Source: Delphinus delphis
Lineage: Eukaryota; Chordata; Mammalia; Artiodactyla; Delphinidae
Assembly (NCBI RefSeq): GCF_949987515.2
Contig: NC_082703.1
Location: forward strand, 10,812,680 to 10,876,679
Direction of reading: 5' to 3'
DNA: 64,000 nucleotides
The notes under the pieces are model-generated. The model saw only the letters and a program-made list of their open reading frames with translations, was not told where the DNA came from and made no database searches. Positions 10,978-22,984 of the stretch are shown here, in pieces. Made by a program: the position numbers and the translations under genes. How positions within the stretch are numbered: position 1 is the first letter of the stretch; the number at the start of each line of letters is the position of its first letter.

Positions 10978-11665
10978 AAACCAGGGAAATTCAGAGAAAC
11001 TTGGGATGGTTTCTCAGGAAAATTATAAAATCGGAGGGAAAGGAAAACGTAAATGTTTTGAATTATAGATTACGATTATTAAGAAAAATAACTCAGGTGA
11101 GGCCCCCCAAGTAAACAAGACTCTCCCACTACAGCAATATGCCACTGATTAGCTATTAATTTCTATTCCAACTGAAGTTTCTTACCCTGAGATGAACTTT
11201 CAGTCAAATGTCTTACCTTAAATTTAAGGACACAAAAATAAAGTTTAAAAAATTAAATAGGTAGCCTTTTAGCTTCAGGTGTCCTATTGTAATGCAAACA
11301 CAACTCATGCTTACTTATTTTGGAGATGGATGAAAATCACTCCCCCGCAGTAAGGTACATCCGTTACAGGGACGGGACACAATGACTTCACATTTAATTC
11401 AATAGAAACACGTGCATCGGGAAAGGAAATGAAATCCAGGAATGAGGCCGATGAGGTTCCCAGAATCGAGCATCTCAGATCTGATTTTCACCAAATCGTC
11501 GAAGAGCCTTTGACTTGCTAGATTCTGCGAGGCCACAGGTTAACACCCCCAGGTATGTTTCCACCTGGACGGCAGAGTCCATCCCCACTTTCACTTGAAG
11601 CGGTGCTGGGTGTAATGCTGGGCCCAGCACTGTTACCACTCACCTTGATGAGGCCCATCACCTCC
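10978..11665. other. Unique DNA, no gene recognised
   Basis: No repeat family or exon is recognised. It includes AT-rich sequence up to about 11300 and a modestly GC-rich section up to the SINE. Confidence 0.5.
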
Positions 11666-11676
11666 AAGCAGGTGTT

Positions 11677-12055
11677 CTTTTAAAAAAATTTATTTACTTT
11701 TTCAATTTTTGGCTGCATTGGGTCTTCGTTGCCACGCGCGGGCTTTCTCTAGTTGTAGTGAGCGGGGGCTACTCTTCGTTGCGGTGCGTGGGCTTCTCAT
11801 TGCGGTGGCTTCTCTTGTTGCGGAGCATGGGCTCTAGGCGGATGGGCTTCAGTAGTTGTGGCACACAGGCTCAGTAGTTGCAGCACGCAGGCTCCGTAGC
11901 TGTGGCTCGTGGGCTCTAGAGCGCAGGCTCAGTAGTTGTGGTGCACGGGCTTAGTTGCTCCACGACATGTGGGATCTTCCCAGACCAGGGCTCGAACCCG
12001 TGTCCCCTACATTGGCGGGTAGATTCCTAATCACTGCACCACCAGGGAAGTCCCC
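11677..12055 (-). mobile_element. CHR-type SINE, long form, four internal modules
   Basis: This minus-strand long-form copy is flanked by an 11-bp target duplication with one mismatch (AAGCAGGTGTT at 11666-11676, AGGCAGGTGTT at 12056-12066). The head, read on the minus strand, is 'ggacttccctggtggtgcag' with B box 'cgggttcgagccctgg'. The centre has four tandem modules of the 'cagtagttgtggc' type, the largest number seen in this window. It interrupts or abuts an older L2 element to its right. Confidence 0.92.
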
Positions 12056-12066
12056 AGGCAGGTGTT

Positions 12067-12800
12067 TTGCTTCCTCCCTTACTGTTTTCCACAGAGGAGC
12101 CGGAGTGGCTTCTTTGAAACAAGTCAGATGTCACGTTCCCTCTCCACTCAAAAGCCTCCAAGCCTTCTACTTCACGCAGAGTAAAAGCAGAAGTCTTACT
12201 CTAGCTAAGAAAATCCGAATCCTTGCTACTCATAGACAGTCTGGAGACCAGCAGTGGCAAGGGCTTCCCAGGCGCGTGTTAGGAATACAGACTCTGGCTC
12301 TGCCCCAGACCTCCTGAATCAGGGTCTGCCCTTGAACCAGGTCCTGAGGGGATGGGCACACCCACTGGAGCTTGAGAAGCTCAGTCCTCATGGTCGGTCT
12401 GACCCATAGCTCCTTCTCTCCCCTCATCTCCCTCTGCCCTCCCATTGCTCCCCTTCCATAGCCAGTTGTGGCTCTTGTAGCCACTCAACCTTCCAACCAC
12501 GTTCCAGCCCTTGCCTTTACTCTCTCACTCCCTGCAGGTGCCTGCTCAAAGGTGACCTCACTGCCGAGGCTTCCTGACCGCTGTAGCTAAAGCCCTTCTG
12601 AGCTTCCAACCCTGTGTGCCCAGGTCACTCCCCATCCAGGGACCCTGCCTTAGCACTCATCTCCACCTGCCCTGTGACATACGGCTCTTCATTCTCATTG
12701 TCTGTCTCCAGGTCCATGAGAGGAGGGACTTTATATTTTTGTTCACTGATGAATCCCTAGAGCTAGCCACACATTACATTGTTAGTAAATAATTGTTGGC
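12067..12800 (+). mobile_element. L2 LINE 3' end, with MER5-like insertion
   Basis: Decayed L2 text runs from 'tgtcacgttccctctccactcaaaagcctccaagccttctacttc' through 'ctcactccctgcaggtgcctgctcaaaggtgacctcactgccgaggcttcctgacc' to 'ttctcattgtctgtctccaggtccatgagaggagggact' and 'gttagtaaataattgttggc'. This is the order of the noncoding L2 3' end. A MER5-like block interrupts it. Reading frames are lost; the 84-codon minus-strand frame here is chance. Confidence 0.7.
12230..12380 (+). mobile_element. MER5-like hAT fragment within L2
   Basis: The order 'ttcccaggcgcgtgtta', 'ctgccccagacctcctgaatcagg' and 'tgagaagctcagtcc' is that of the MER5 group of small hAT-Charlie transposons. It lies inside L2 text, implying insertion into the older LINE. 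Ends are worn and approximate. Confidence 0.55.
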
Positions 12801-14422
12801 TCAAGGGGTAAGTGAATTGGGTGGCCTCCTGGGATATAGTCCTCAGGGAGGGAGCAGGTTCCAGGAGAACACAGAAGAGGCTGGGGTCTCCTGATCACCC
12901 AACTCATCTGGTTGCTTTGTCTGACATCCTGTGATGCTTGCTTCCAAGCTGCCCGGAAATGAATCACAGCCAAAGGCAAGTATCTGGCTGCAGGGCAGAT
13001 TCTCTGCTCAGTCAGAGAATCAGCCCAGATCAAGCCGAGGCTACAGGAACAAAGCACGGAGCTGCCGCTCCCCTTCTGGCAAACAGGAGGATCAAGCTGT
13101 GCATTTCATTTTGATGAGTTTTTGTTTTTTTTTTTTAAAGGGAAAATGGCCAAAGTTTCCAAAACGCGTGGGGTTTTTTTGTTTTGTTTTTTTTCCAGAA
13201 GAAAGATTAATCTTTACTTCTTCTAAAAGGCAATCTGTTTATACGTTTGCTGGAGGATTTGTCTGGAACTGAATTAAAATAGGAGAACTTGATTTGACAC
13301 ATCTGGAGCAGACGGGCATGTTTTCTTTGGCTTCCTGTGGATGTTTAAATTGGGGTTAAGATGAGGAAGGTGGTAAAACTGTCGGAAGCCTCAGGTGGCT
13401 GGAAGAGACGAGCGCAGAGGACACACAGAGGTGCAGCGTACAACGCAGCAGGCTGAATCGTGACAAATCTTTCACTTTCTTGCCCTGTCAAAGCTATGCT
13501 TAAAATGTTAATGAGAAGAAAGATAATGAAGGCTCAAGGACAGACTCTGAGAGCACAGGGTTGAAGAACAATTTGTGTATAAGAACATCTTGCTTAAATC
13601 TATTCCTGGGTCTCCTGAAGGCTAAAAAATGTCATCAGGAGAATCGTTAGGGAGAAGAAAAGCTGCTCTCGCCCAACCCATATTCACCTTAAACTCTCAA
13701 AACTTAAATGAAAACTTTCACACAAAGCATGGGTGTGTTGAGAATCAAGTTAGCTCCAAGAAGAAGTTGCAACTGGGGTGGAGACACAATGCCTGTGAAA
13801 GTTTTTGAACCGCATTGGCTATAACCGTATGGAGAGAGTGTAGCATTCGGTAAATTGCTCTTGGACACCATGCATATTTTAGCTACTGAAGCACAAAGGG
13901 ATTATCAAGCAACCCATTGTCAACATCTTTATTCAGGTTTTCTTCTTGGGGTTGATTTTCTTTTTCTTTCTTTCTTTTTTTTTTTTTTTATTTCCCAGCC
14001 ATATAAACCAATCAGTTGTAGGCGTTTGGTGTTCAACTGTAAGGGATATATTTGTAAGAATATAAAGACAATAATCCCCTTGGCTCTGGAGGAGTAATGC
14101 TGAATTTCACACACAGAGCTATCAGGACTGGACGATGCTCTGCGGACAGGACATGACTTTGAATATAAACCATGGACTACCATTCACATATTAAAAAAAG
14201 GCCAGTGTCAACAATTTTATTAGCCAACAAATCCAACATAGTTCCATTAGGAACTTTGAAAACACCCACCTTTAAAGGTCCTTTTTTTCTCGTTTCAGGT
14301 TCCCAAACTACCACAAACGACCTATAACGCAATATTCTCATAATTACCCAATGTGAGGAATAAGGTGTAATGATAAAGAATTCCAAATCAATGTATATTA
14401 CATCTCAAGATGCTGCTTTAAG
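12801..14422. other. Unique DNA, no gene recognised
   Basis: Overlapping frames of 91 codons (minus, 12782-13057) and 113 codons (plus, 12931-13272) lie in opposite orientation and neither has known homology. Poly(T) runs occur at about 13126-13136 and 13977-13989. No repeat family is recognised. Confidence 0.45.
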
Positions 14423-14437
14423 AATAATGTCTCCATT

Positions 14438-14901
14438 ATTGGGACTGACGTATACACACTACTATATGTAAAAGATATAACTAATAAGGACCTACTGTAT
14501 AGCACAGGGAACTCTACCCAATACTCTGTAATGACCTATATGGGAAAAGAATCTAAAAAAGAGTGGATATACATATATGTATAATTTTTTTTTTTTTTTT
14601 TTTTTGCGGTATGCGGGCCTCTCACTGTTGTGGCCTCTCCCTGGCAGAGCACAGGCTCTGGACGCGCAGGCTCAGCGGCCATGGCTCACGGGCCCAGCCG
14701 CTCCGCGGCATGTGGGATCTTCCCGGACCGGGGCACGAACCCATGTCCCCTGCATCGGCAGGTGGACTCTCAACCGCTGCGCCACCAGGGAACCCCATAT
14801 ATGTATAACTGAATCACTTTGCTGTACAGCTGAAACTAACACAACATCATAAATCAACTATATTCCAATAAAAATTTTAAATAAATAAAATAAAAAATAA
14901 A
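14438..14901 (+). mobile_element. 5'-truncated L1 3' end, split by a SINE
   Basis: This is the end of a cetartiodactyl L1: 'aaggacctactgtatagcacagggaactctacc', 'gaatcactttgctgtacagctgaaactaacacaacat', 'atcaactatattccaataaaa' and an A-rich tail. It is flanked by a perfect 15-bp target duplication, AATAATGTCTCCATT, at 14423-14437 and 14902-14916. A CHR SINE has inserted into it at 14585-14796. No coding sequence is retained. Confidence 0.93.
14585..14796 (-). mobile_element. CHR-type SINE, short form, nested in L1
   Basis: The minus-strand short-form copy has a poly(A) tail (seen as poly(T) on the plus strand) and a 12-bp perfect target duplication, ATATATGTATAA, at 14573-14584 and 14797-14808. 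The duplicated target is L1 sequence, so this SINE is younger than the surrounding L1. The B box appears on the plus strand as 'gggcacgaaccc', a variant with lowered match to the consensus. Confidence 0.95.
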
Positions 14902-14916
14902 AATAATGTCTCCATT

Positions 14917-17784
14917 GACTCAATCGTACCATCTGATTCTTAAACCTCTCAAACCTTGCTTTAATGAAGCCCCGACCAAACAAAATCAACCATTCTCTGC
15001 AATTATCCAGCAGTACTTCTGCAGTTGAGGTACTCAAGCTCTCCCCTCCCCCAAATATCTGCCTTCCACTATTTTTTTAGATCTTAAATGACTTTTCTGG
15101 TAACAGCAGGTAAGAATAAACAAGTCATGGTGGTTTACAAATAAAGTAGGCGGTACCTTTATGTCTCTCTTTGGAAGCAATCCTGGCATTTATGTTCTTT
15201 TCTGATTGTTTTTGTGCCAGGAAAAAATAAATAAATAAATAACTGCAAGTATTCCAAAAGCTGAGAGGGGGCTGGGAATCTCATAGCATTTCTAAATTGC
15301 TTCCAAAAACTTTAAATGATGAGTTTTGAGACTGGAAAAGACAGAAAGAAAAACAAACCTAAATCTGCCCCGTAACCACAAAGCACACATGCAACTCATA
15401 GGAAAGAATGTGTGCATGAACGTATGAGGGTGGAATTTGGCCGCAACCAGGCTGATAACATGCTTAATCAAACGGTTCATCATTCTGCCTCTACAGAGTT
15501 TCTCTTCTGACTTGGGCAAATTTATGGAGAAACGAACACAGGTTCAGCCATCTCATTCTGGACCCTCTCAACAGGTCATTATTTCGTCAATCAAAACGCA
15601 ACCCTCCACCCCTCTGAACTTTAAGAAATAGGCCTCCTTTCAATAGAAAGTGTGCTTGTCAAGCTTTTTTCCCACCAGATAATTTGATAAAATTTCCAAT
15701 AAGTGTTCCCAGTTTGGACAAGGGAAACACAGATTTATTTTACTGGGAACCACTACTATTTAGGTACAGATATCTAAGATAACAGAGCTACCCTTTGAAA
15801 CACAGTCCAAAGGTAGACTGACATTTTGATGGATCATGTATGACCCCCGGGACACACAGGCAGGGGGAGTTACAGGGCAATTTACGAGGTAAGAGTCTAC
15901 GTTCAGTGAACTCTCATCCCCCCTTCTTTGAGCCCCTGGTCTCCAGCAGCCCAGCGCCCCTTTCTCTGTTGACTACAATCTACTACATAAGCATCCGCTC
16001 AGCCGTCTCCTCTCACGCACCTCAAATGGAAATGGACCTGTATGTGCATCACTCCCTTGGGATCCCGTTTTCTGAGACTGGCCAGTGTGACAGATCTGGA
16101 ACAAGCTATTACCAGCCAGTATTTAGTTAATAGGTCCCCGTTCCAGGAAAAATGGAAGTTTACTATTGGAAGCTTGAAGACATAATGCTCTAACCTGAAT
16201 GAATGAGCGAATGGCGTTTCTTGCTCATGTTTTCTCACTAAGGCAGGCTGATGGGAAAAAACAGCCCTTTCCATCAGCCCTTTAAATAATGCCATTGCCT
16301 GGACCGCCTCCGTGTCCCACTGGTTTTCTAGCAGGAGGCCGTGCTGTGCGCACACATCCTGTTCTGAAAATGCATGCTGGCTCCCGTCTCATGCTTCTAC
16401 AGCTCAGGTTGGTTTCAGGAAGTTCTGATGGCCCCAGAAGCACAAATGTAGACCAGAGCACAGATAAAGAGACTTATCCTGACCAAACCCAGAGTGGCTC
16501 TGACTCCTTCCTCAGGAGCAGACCCAAAGGCGAGCCCATCCAGAGATCCACAGTGCAGGAGGTGTGTCTGCAAGTGCACTGGTGTGGGAACCCACCAGGC
16601 TGTCCCCCTGGATCCCTGCCAGTGTGACACTCCAACAAACTAAGGACCATTTGTCCACATTCAAACCAAAAAAGGAAAGACTCGCAATGGATGTAAGTAC
16701 ATGCTTTATAGGACTTCTTACACGGGAGCAAAAGCAGTGTTTTCCCATAATAAAGAATTTACCCCACTTTGGGGATTTATCTGGTAGTTCGTGCCCACTC
16801 TCTTGTCTCCTCTATCTGCCTCTCATCTATAAATCCCCATGTCATTGAGTCAAGCCCCCAATTCTAATACTTCCATTTCTTAAGTTGTGCTTAAATAATT
16901 GGTGCTTGCAAATGCTTGACAAAGCTACCGCTAACTAGACAGGGTTTGATATAAGGCTTAACTCTCTTCTTTTTCTTTGGCTCTACTTTTCTGATTAGCT
17001 TCTGGGAAGAATGTTTCAGACTATGGAAAATATATTCACACTGTTTCTGGAAACTTCTCTAATTTAGGAAGACCTAGAACTGGGACAGGGCTGAAAAGAA
17101 AAAGGAAAAAATGTGAGATTCTGAGGAGAAGAAAAAAGGGAAAGGATTGGGAAAAAAGGGCAAAGAAGCCCCAAAACACATTTCACCTATCTCATATTTT
17201 GCTAGAACCAGTCTTACCCTTAAATACAAAGACTTGCAATTAGCTTTAATTTAGAAGCACCAGAAGGGCAGGAGAAGGAAAATAAAATCAAAGGTGGTGA
17301 TGAGAGCAAGAAAATAGTTGACAAGGACTTGATCAGGCTGATAGATGTTTAACTGGATCACAATTTTTTTTTAAAGCAGGGAAGAAAAGAGAAAAGAGGT
17401 TTGTAGCATTTGTAGCTTGATCACTAGCATTTGCCAGTTTCTGTGGTGTAAATGTTCCCAACACGACCAATTTCAAGCCATCAGTAGGATGTCACTGGAT
17501 GTGCACTAGGAAGAGGTGCTTATAATTGGCTTTTGTGAGCCAGTCAAGTCTGCCACAGTCTACTGCTGAAGATCAAAGTTAACCTGTCTCTTCATGTTGA
17601 AGTTGGGAATCCCAAAGAAACAGCAGAGGGCATTTCAAGGCAACATGCTGAAGTGTCCCTCTGTAACACTTCTGTTTATTAAAATATGCTTTCAAACAAT
17701 GTCCACTTTTTGAAAATGAAATTTTGTATTTCCCTACTCTGTCTCACAAGTATTCCTATGAGTTTGTATCATCCTCTGGTATGC
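14917..17784. other. Unique DNA, no gene recognised
   Basis: About 2.9 kb without a recognised repeat apart from a short (AAAT)n run near 15227-15240. Frames of up to 118 codons overlap on both strands between 15840 and 16850 and have no recognised homology. A purine-rich stretch lies at 17090-17170. This is one of the longer repeat-free blocks in the window and could be tested for conservation. Confidence 0.5.
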
Positions 17785-17800
17785 TCATGTCCTAATTTTA

Positions 17801-18160
17801 TTTACTTATTTATTTTAAATTCATTTAGTTATTTATTTTGGCTGTGTTGGGTCTTCATTGTTGCACGCAGGCTTTCTCTAGTTGCCATGAGCGGGGGCTA
17901 CTCTTCGTTGCAGTGCGCGGGCTTCTCATTGCGGTGGCTTCTCTTGCTGCGGAGCACGGGCTCTAGGCATGCAGGCTTCAGTAGTTGCGTGTGTGGGCTC
18001 AGTAGTTGTGGCTCGTGGGCTTTAGAGCGCAGGCTCAGTAGTTGTGGCACATGGGCTTAGCTGCTCCATGGCATGTGGGATCTTCCTGTACCAGGGATCG
18101 AACCCGTGTCCCCTGCATTGGCAGGCAGATTCTTAAACACTGTGCCACCAGGGAAGTCCC
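17801..18160 (-). mobile_element. CHR-type SINE, long form, three internal modules
   Basis: The minus-strand copy is flanked by an imperfect 16-bp target duplication (TCATGTCCTAATTTTA at 17785-17800, TCATCGCCTAATTTTA at 18163-18178). It carries three 'cagtagttg' modules. Divergence of the duplication and of the body suggests an older insertion than the short-form copies. The 124-codon frame at 17686-18060 runs through its antisense strand. Confidence 0.92.
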
Positions 18161-18178
18161 ATTCATCGCCTAATTTTA

Positions 18179-18646
18179 AATAGCTTATTTATTTTATTTC
18201 AAGTAAGTGAAAAAAAAATCCCTGTGGTGTAAAGAATGAGAAGTTGCAAATTAAATATGTAAACTGAGGAACACATAGTGATGCTGTTTATATTCCACAC
18301 AATTCATGATTCCTCAGCATCTCTGCTCAGAGCCTGGGACAGCCCTTCCTGCTGCTTTAGACGATTATTCATTTATTTCTGGACCTTCACGACTCCACAC
18401 GCCAGAGGTTAATAGATGAATTTAATGACGTGTCTTATTACCTTCAATACACTGGGCATGCAAAGCAGATCACTTAGCATTCCTATTTACATACAACCTT
18501 GTCTTTATTCTACTCTGATGCCTCCATCATATATTAAAACATTCAGAATCACAGCGGCATTTAAGGTAATGAAGGATTTTGTGTTTAATATGGGTATTCA
18601 TAAAATATTTACAGATTGTTGTGTGTATGTATGGATGGATGAAAAA
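18179..18646. other. Unique DNA between two long-form SINEs
   Basis: No repeat family or exon is recognised in this AT-rich spacer. Confidence 0.5.
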
Positions 18647-18664
18647 CAGATGTTGTATTTCTTT

Positions 18665-18970
18665 TTTTAATAAATTTATTTTAATTTTTGGCTGCTTGGG
18701 TCTTCATTGCTGCACACGGGCTTTCTCTAGTTGCGGCGAGCAGGGGCTACTCTTCGTTGCAGTGCGCGGGCTTCTCTTGCTGTGGAGCACGGGCTCTAGG
18801 CACACGGGCTTCAGTAGTTGTGGCTCGTGGGCTCTAGAGCTCAGGCTCAGTAGTTGTGGCGCACGGGCTTAGTTGCTCTGCGGCATGTGGGATCTTCCCT
18901 GATCAGGGCTCGAACCCATGTCCCCTGCGTTGGCAGGCAGGTTCTTAACCACTGTGCCACCAGGGAAGCC
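18665..18970 (-). mobile_element. CHR-type SINE, long form, two internal modules
   Basis: The minus-strand copy is flanked by a perfect 18-bp target duplication, CAGATGTTGTATTTCTTT, at 18647-18664 and 18971-18988. It carries only two 'cagtagttgtggc' modules. The perfect duplication suggests limited decay since insertion. The 97-codon plus-strand frame here lies in the antisense of the SINE. Confidence 0.94.
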
Positions 18971-18988
18971 CAGATGTTGTATTTCTTT

Positions 18989-20359
18989 ATAAGCCCCAAA
19001 TGCTAATCATGTATGAGGGACAGAGAAACAGCACTCTTGGATATAAATTATATCCTAATCACTTTTGGTTCACATACCCCTGAAGCAATAGTCATTACAC
19101 TGCTTCTCGTGCAAAAGATGTATTTTGTTGTTGAAAACTTTACTGTGAGAGAGAAATAATAAGTCCTCAACAAATACTTGTTTTCTGCCTACCTGGTGAA
19201 CTGAAGAATCAATAAATTACTTGATGTCTTGGTGGGAAAGTCCCTTCTTTTGCTTCCCATTGGCGTGGCAGACTATGGCATTGTGATCCCACAAAGTGAA
19301 ACCCTCACTTTCCCACTAGAGTTTTACTTCAGAAACTTAGATGGGCTTTACCCAGAGGGCTCACCTCTCTTCCCAGGCGACCCGGTCCTAGAAATCCCAG
19401 CATTAGAGCCATCTTTCCCACTGGGTCCTGTCTCTCTAGGAGACACAGGGGGCAGCTACACCATCATTGTCCCACGGGGACGTGGAAGCAGTAAGCTCTA
19501 GTGACAGGGAATGTGAGACCACAAGCAGATCAAAGGCATAACCTCTGGGAAAACAGCCCCCAACTGGCAGCACTGGCAGGAAGTAATGGAAAGTGTTCCT
19601 ATTTCTCAGGTGGTCACAAACTTTTTAGAAATAGTATATGCAGCCTTGATCTAGAGTTGCTGGGGTTTAGAACTCTTCTATTCTCTCTAGCACTGGAAAT
19701 GGCTACTTAAAAACAGAACTTTACTCTCCTCTTCATCTCCCCAAAGATACAGTCTTTTAAAATTCTTTTGACAAGATACAATACTTACAAGTGACAAAAG
19801 GAGTATTTGACATGTTATTTAAAAGCCACTGGTGTTGAAGATACTATGCTAATAATGGGCATAATTAATAAATATTTGTGCGGAAAAGGAAGGAAGGAGG
19901 GTAGGAGGGAGGAATAAGAAAGAGAGGCAGGGAGAGAGGAAGAAAAAGTTTCTGTGATTTTTTTTTAAGTTTCTGAAGTAAACTGGGTAATTAATGTGGT
20001 TCTGTGAGCTAAGTCAGTCTCCAAGCCTTGTATACTACTTCCAACATTAGTTTAGATCCGCCCTTTAAGTGACATTCTAATACCACCATGCCCTGAGGGA
20101 CGCGGCCGTCTTACACCTCATTGGCTTGAATATTTTAAGGTCTTGCAGAGGGCTGGTCAAATCATAGACCTCAAAAAGACTTGTTGGATGGAGGATGGAT
20201 TCCTAACACCAGAAACTAAAATCCAAGGCAGAATGTGGAGAAATTACAGAAGGAAATGTCTTGGGAAGCACTGAGATAGTCTTTAAGAAACTATCCCACA
20301 TAAATAAGGTTTTTGTTTTCTAAAAACCTTTTGAACAATCTCCTGTACCATGATTAAAC

Positions 20360-20361
<2 letters not shown>
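18989..20361. other. Unique DNA, no gene recognised
   Basis: A 90-codon frame at 19229-19501 has no recognised domain. A purine-rich low-complexity run (GGAAGGA/GAGAGG type) lies at about 19885-19950. A NotI-like CpG word (GCGGCCG) occurs near 20101. No repeat family is recognised. Confidence 0.45.

Positions 20362-20401
<40 letters not shown>
20362..20401 (+). repeat. (AC)20 microsatellite
   Basis: This is an uninterrupted AC dinucleotide array of 40 bp. Pure arrays of this length are usually length-polymorphic. The valine/cysteine-rich string in the overlapping minus-strand frame at 20283-20633 is produced by this array and is not protein. Confidence 0.97.
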
Positions 20402-20403
<2 letters not shown>

Positions 20404-20574
20404 GGAGAGGGACAGAGGTGATCAGCATGTTTAAAGTTTGAATTTAATACCCAGAACCTGAAGGAATACAAGAGTAAAGCAAATCTGCATAAATCATTAT
20501 TATCCACACAGTATCCATGGATATTATTGGGAAACAAAGCCATGTACCAGGACTGATAATGGCTGCTCACTGTT

Positions 20575-20960
20575 TTAGGAAGTGTATTTGTTTTTCTACT
20601 GGTGTATAACAAATTACCACGAACATAACACACATTTATTATCCCACAATTTATGTGCTTTAGGAGTCCAGACAGTGTGATTGGGTCCTTTGCCTAGGGA
20701 CTCACAAGGTGCTGGCTAGGGCTGTAGTCTCATCTGAGGCTCAACTAGGGAAGAATCTTCTTCCAAGCTCATTCAGAACATTGGTCGAATCGACTTCACT
20801 GGCTCTCAGCTGAAGGCTACCCTCAATTCCTAAGGTCACCCACAGTTCTAAGTGGTGTTCCCCAACATGGCCATTTGTTTCCTCAAAGGCAGCGAGAAAA
20901 GGAGAAACTCCAGCAAGATATGCACTACAATCTTATGTATCAATAGCACAATCATGTAAT

Positions 20961-21010
<50 letters not shown>

Positions 21011-21160
21011 TACATACATCTGGTCAACCTTGCTGTATCCTATCAGTAAGAAACAAGTCAAAGGCCCTGCTCCCATTCATGAGGAGGGCATCACACAAGA
21101 GACTGAAACCAGGGGTCAGGTATCATGGGGACTATTTTCAGAGTCTGTCCACCATAACAA
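20575..21160 (+). mobile_element. Ancient dispersed repeat, class uncertain
   Basis: The text 'ctggtgtataacaaattaccacgaacataacacacatttattatcccaca', 'aggagtccagacagtgtgattgggtcctttgcctagggactcacaagg', 'gtagtctcatctgaggctcaactagggaagaatc' and 'ccaacatggcc', ending 'atggggactattttcagagtctgtccaccata', is a widely dispersed mammalian repeat. I recognise the text but cannot be sure whether it belongs to an LTR family or to a hAT-type DNA transposon. A (CA)n array interrupts it. Confidence 0.55.
20963..21008 (+). repeat. (CA)23 microsatellite
   Basis: This pure CA array of 46 bp lies inside the dispersed repeat of 20575-21160. It is the second long CA array within about 600 bp. Confidence 0.97.
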
Positions 21161-21779
21161 GCAATCATCTTGAAATGACCCCCAAAATTCCACAGGAGTA
21201 TTCTTCGTGTTTTTCTGTGAAATTGTTGCATAAAGGAAAGTGTGACATAATGAGAGAATGAACATCAGCCTCACTGGGAGATTAGGAAAAAAATATGCCT
21301 AGAACTGAACTTATCTGAATTATCTATAAACAAAAGCCAAATAGAACCCAAAACAGCAAGTGTCACATGTTCCTTACATAATCTTAAGGTCATGGGTGCC
21401 ATGAAAGCTGCATTTTGCCTTCATTTAGAATAAGAAGTTTGGACTAATTTTCTTCTACATTCAAAGGGACTCTTGCCTTTTTTCTTAATTGTGTTTGATA
21501 TCCTGTGTTCCTGAAGAGAGCACTCTTCTATGCATTCGGTAAATGAGAGCCCATTTTGAAAGGCACAGCTACATCTAAACCAGGGGGAAAAGTTACTTGT
21601 TCCAATTGCCTTATCTTCAGTGGAAATAAATGGCGCATTTCTCCAAAGAGTAGTGGATTTTGAGGTATCCTAGCTATGCTCACACCACATTATCTTTTTC
21701 AATGGAATCACAAAATGTGCTTTACAGACCACTGCCTGGGACACTTCTTCTACATCACAGTGTAGAGAATGTCTTTTAT
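21161..21779. other. Unique DNA, no gene recognised
   Basis: No repeat family or exon is recognised between the dispersed repeat and the L1 end. Confidence 0.5.
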
Positions 21780-22285
21780 TTTATTTTTTTAACATCTTTA
21801 TTGGAATATAATTGCTTTACAAAGGTGTGTTAGTTTGTGCTGTATAACAAAGGGAATCAGCTATACGTATACATATATCCCCATATCCCCTCCCTCTTGC
21901 GTCTCCCTCCCACCCTCCTATCCACCCCTCCAGGTGGTCACAAAGCACTGAGCTGATCACCCTGTGCTATGCAGCTGCTTCCCACTAGCTATCTATTTTA
22001 CGTAGTGTTTAAATAGATTTACGTAGTGTAAATAGATTCATTTGTATTATTTTTCAGATTCCACATATAAGTGATATATAATATTTGTTTTTCTCTCTCT
22101 GAGTTACTTCACTTAGCATGATAATCTCTAGGTCTATCCATGTTGCTGTAAATGGCAATATTTCATTCTTTTTTATGGCTGAGTAATATTCAATTGTGTA
22201 TATATATACCACATCTTCTTTATCTATTCATCTGTTGATGGACACTTAGGTTGCTTCCGTGTCTGGGCTACTGTAAATAGAACAG
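21780..22285 (-). mobile_element. Cetartiodactyl L1 3' end, minus strand
   Basis: Read on the minus strand this is the L1 end: 'gaatataattgctttacaaaggtgtgttagtttgtgctgta' is the complement of the terminal part. It continues through the 'cctccctcttgcgtctccctccc' purine/pyrimidine-biased 3' UTR to the 'ctgagtaatattcaattgtgtatatatataccaca' region. A small internal tandem duplication ('ttacgtagtgt...aaatagat', period near 21) lies at about 21997-22037. The reading frame of ORF2 is not open. Confidence 0.88.
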
Positions 22286-22984
22286 CCATTTCAATGCTCT
22301 TCTCCCAAAACTAGTGAAGCTATCTTTCTTAAACAATCCAAACTACATCCACTGATAATTTGGGAGAATCCAAAGTCAGGATAAATCACAACAGCTTGGT
22401 CCTTTTGACAAACTGATACTAACCTGTTAGAAATTGCATTAACTCTTCTTGGATCTGACTTAGTAAAGGATTAATGCAAGAGCATATGTTCTACCTCAGG
22501 GACAAGGAAGTAACTTCATTTCCAAAATGTAAGCATTCTCTCCTGCCTCACTGCAGGGATTAATCCTTTTGGTTGTTAGTTTCATATTTCATAAGAAGGT
22601 TTTTAAATCAAGACCCAAAGACTTTTTTTTCTACTCCTACACAGCAATGCATGCCATTGCTGTTGTGAAACTATCATTTACACATTGTTCAGACTTTTCA
22701 TCCAAAAGGTCACAGACTTATACAGATGAGATGTTAATGCTTCCTTTATGCTGAGACCTTTTTAACGTACCTTACTTTTTATTTTAAAAGATCAGTGGAG
22801 TTATTAAGTGTGGCTTTGACAAATATCACACAGATTAGTCAGTGTTCATTGACGACAATTCTAGATGACAGAGGGAAAAAAATCTATTATTGTCACCTGA
22901 TAGTGCAGACATTATATTTTTCAATAGTTGATTAGAAGAAGAAGAAAGTGTTTCTTTTGTTTCGTTTTGTTTTTGCAAAGCTGG
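22286..22984. other. Unique DNA between L1 and L2
   Basis: No exon is recognised. This AT-rich section forms the 5' flank of the L2 fragment. Confidence 0.5.

Noticed and set aside
20283..20633. 116-codon minus-strand frame with a valine/cysteine run
   Set aside because: The run is the translation of the (AC)20 microsatellite.
20362..21008. CRISPR-like repeated units
   Set aside because: The repeats here are dinucleotide microsatellites; no regularly spaced direct repeats with unique spacers exist, and the DNA is mammalian.
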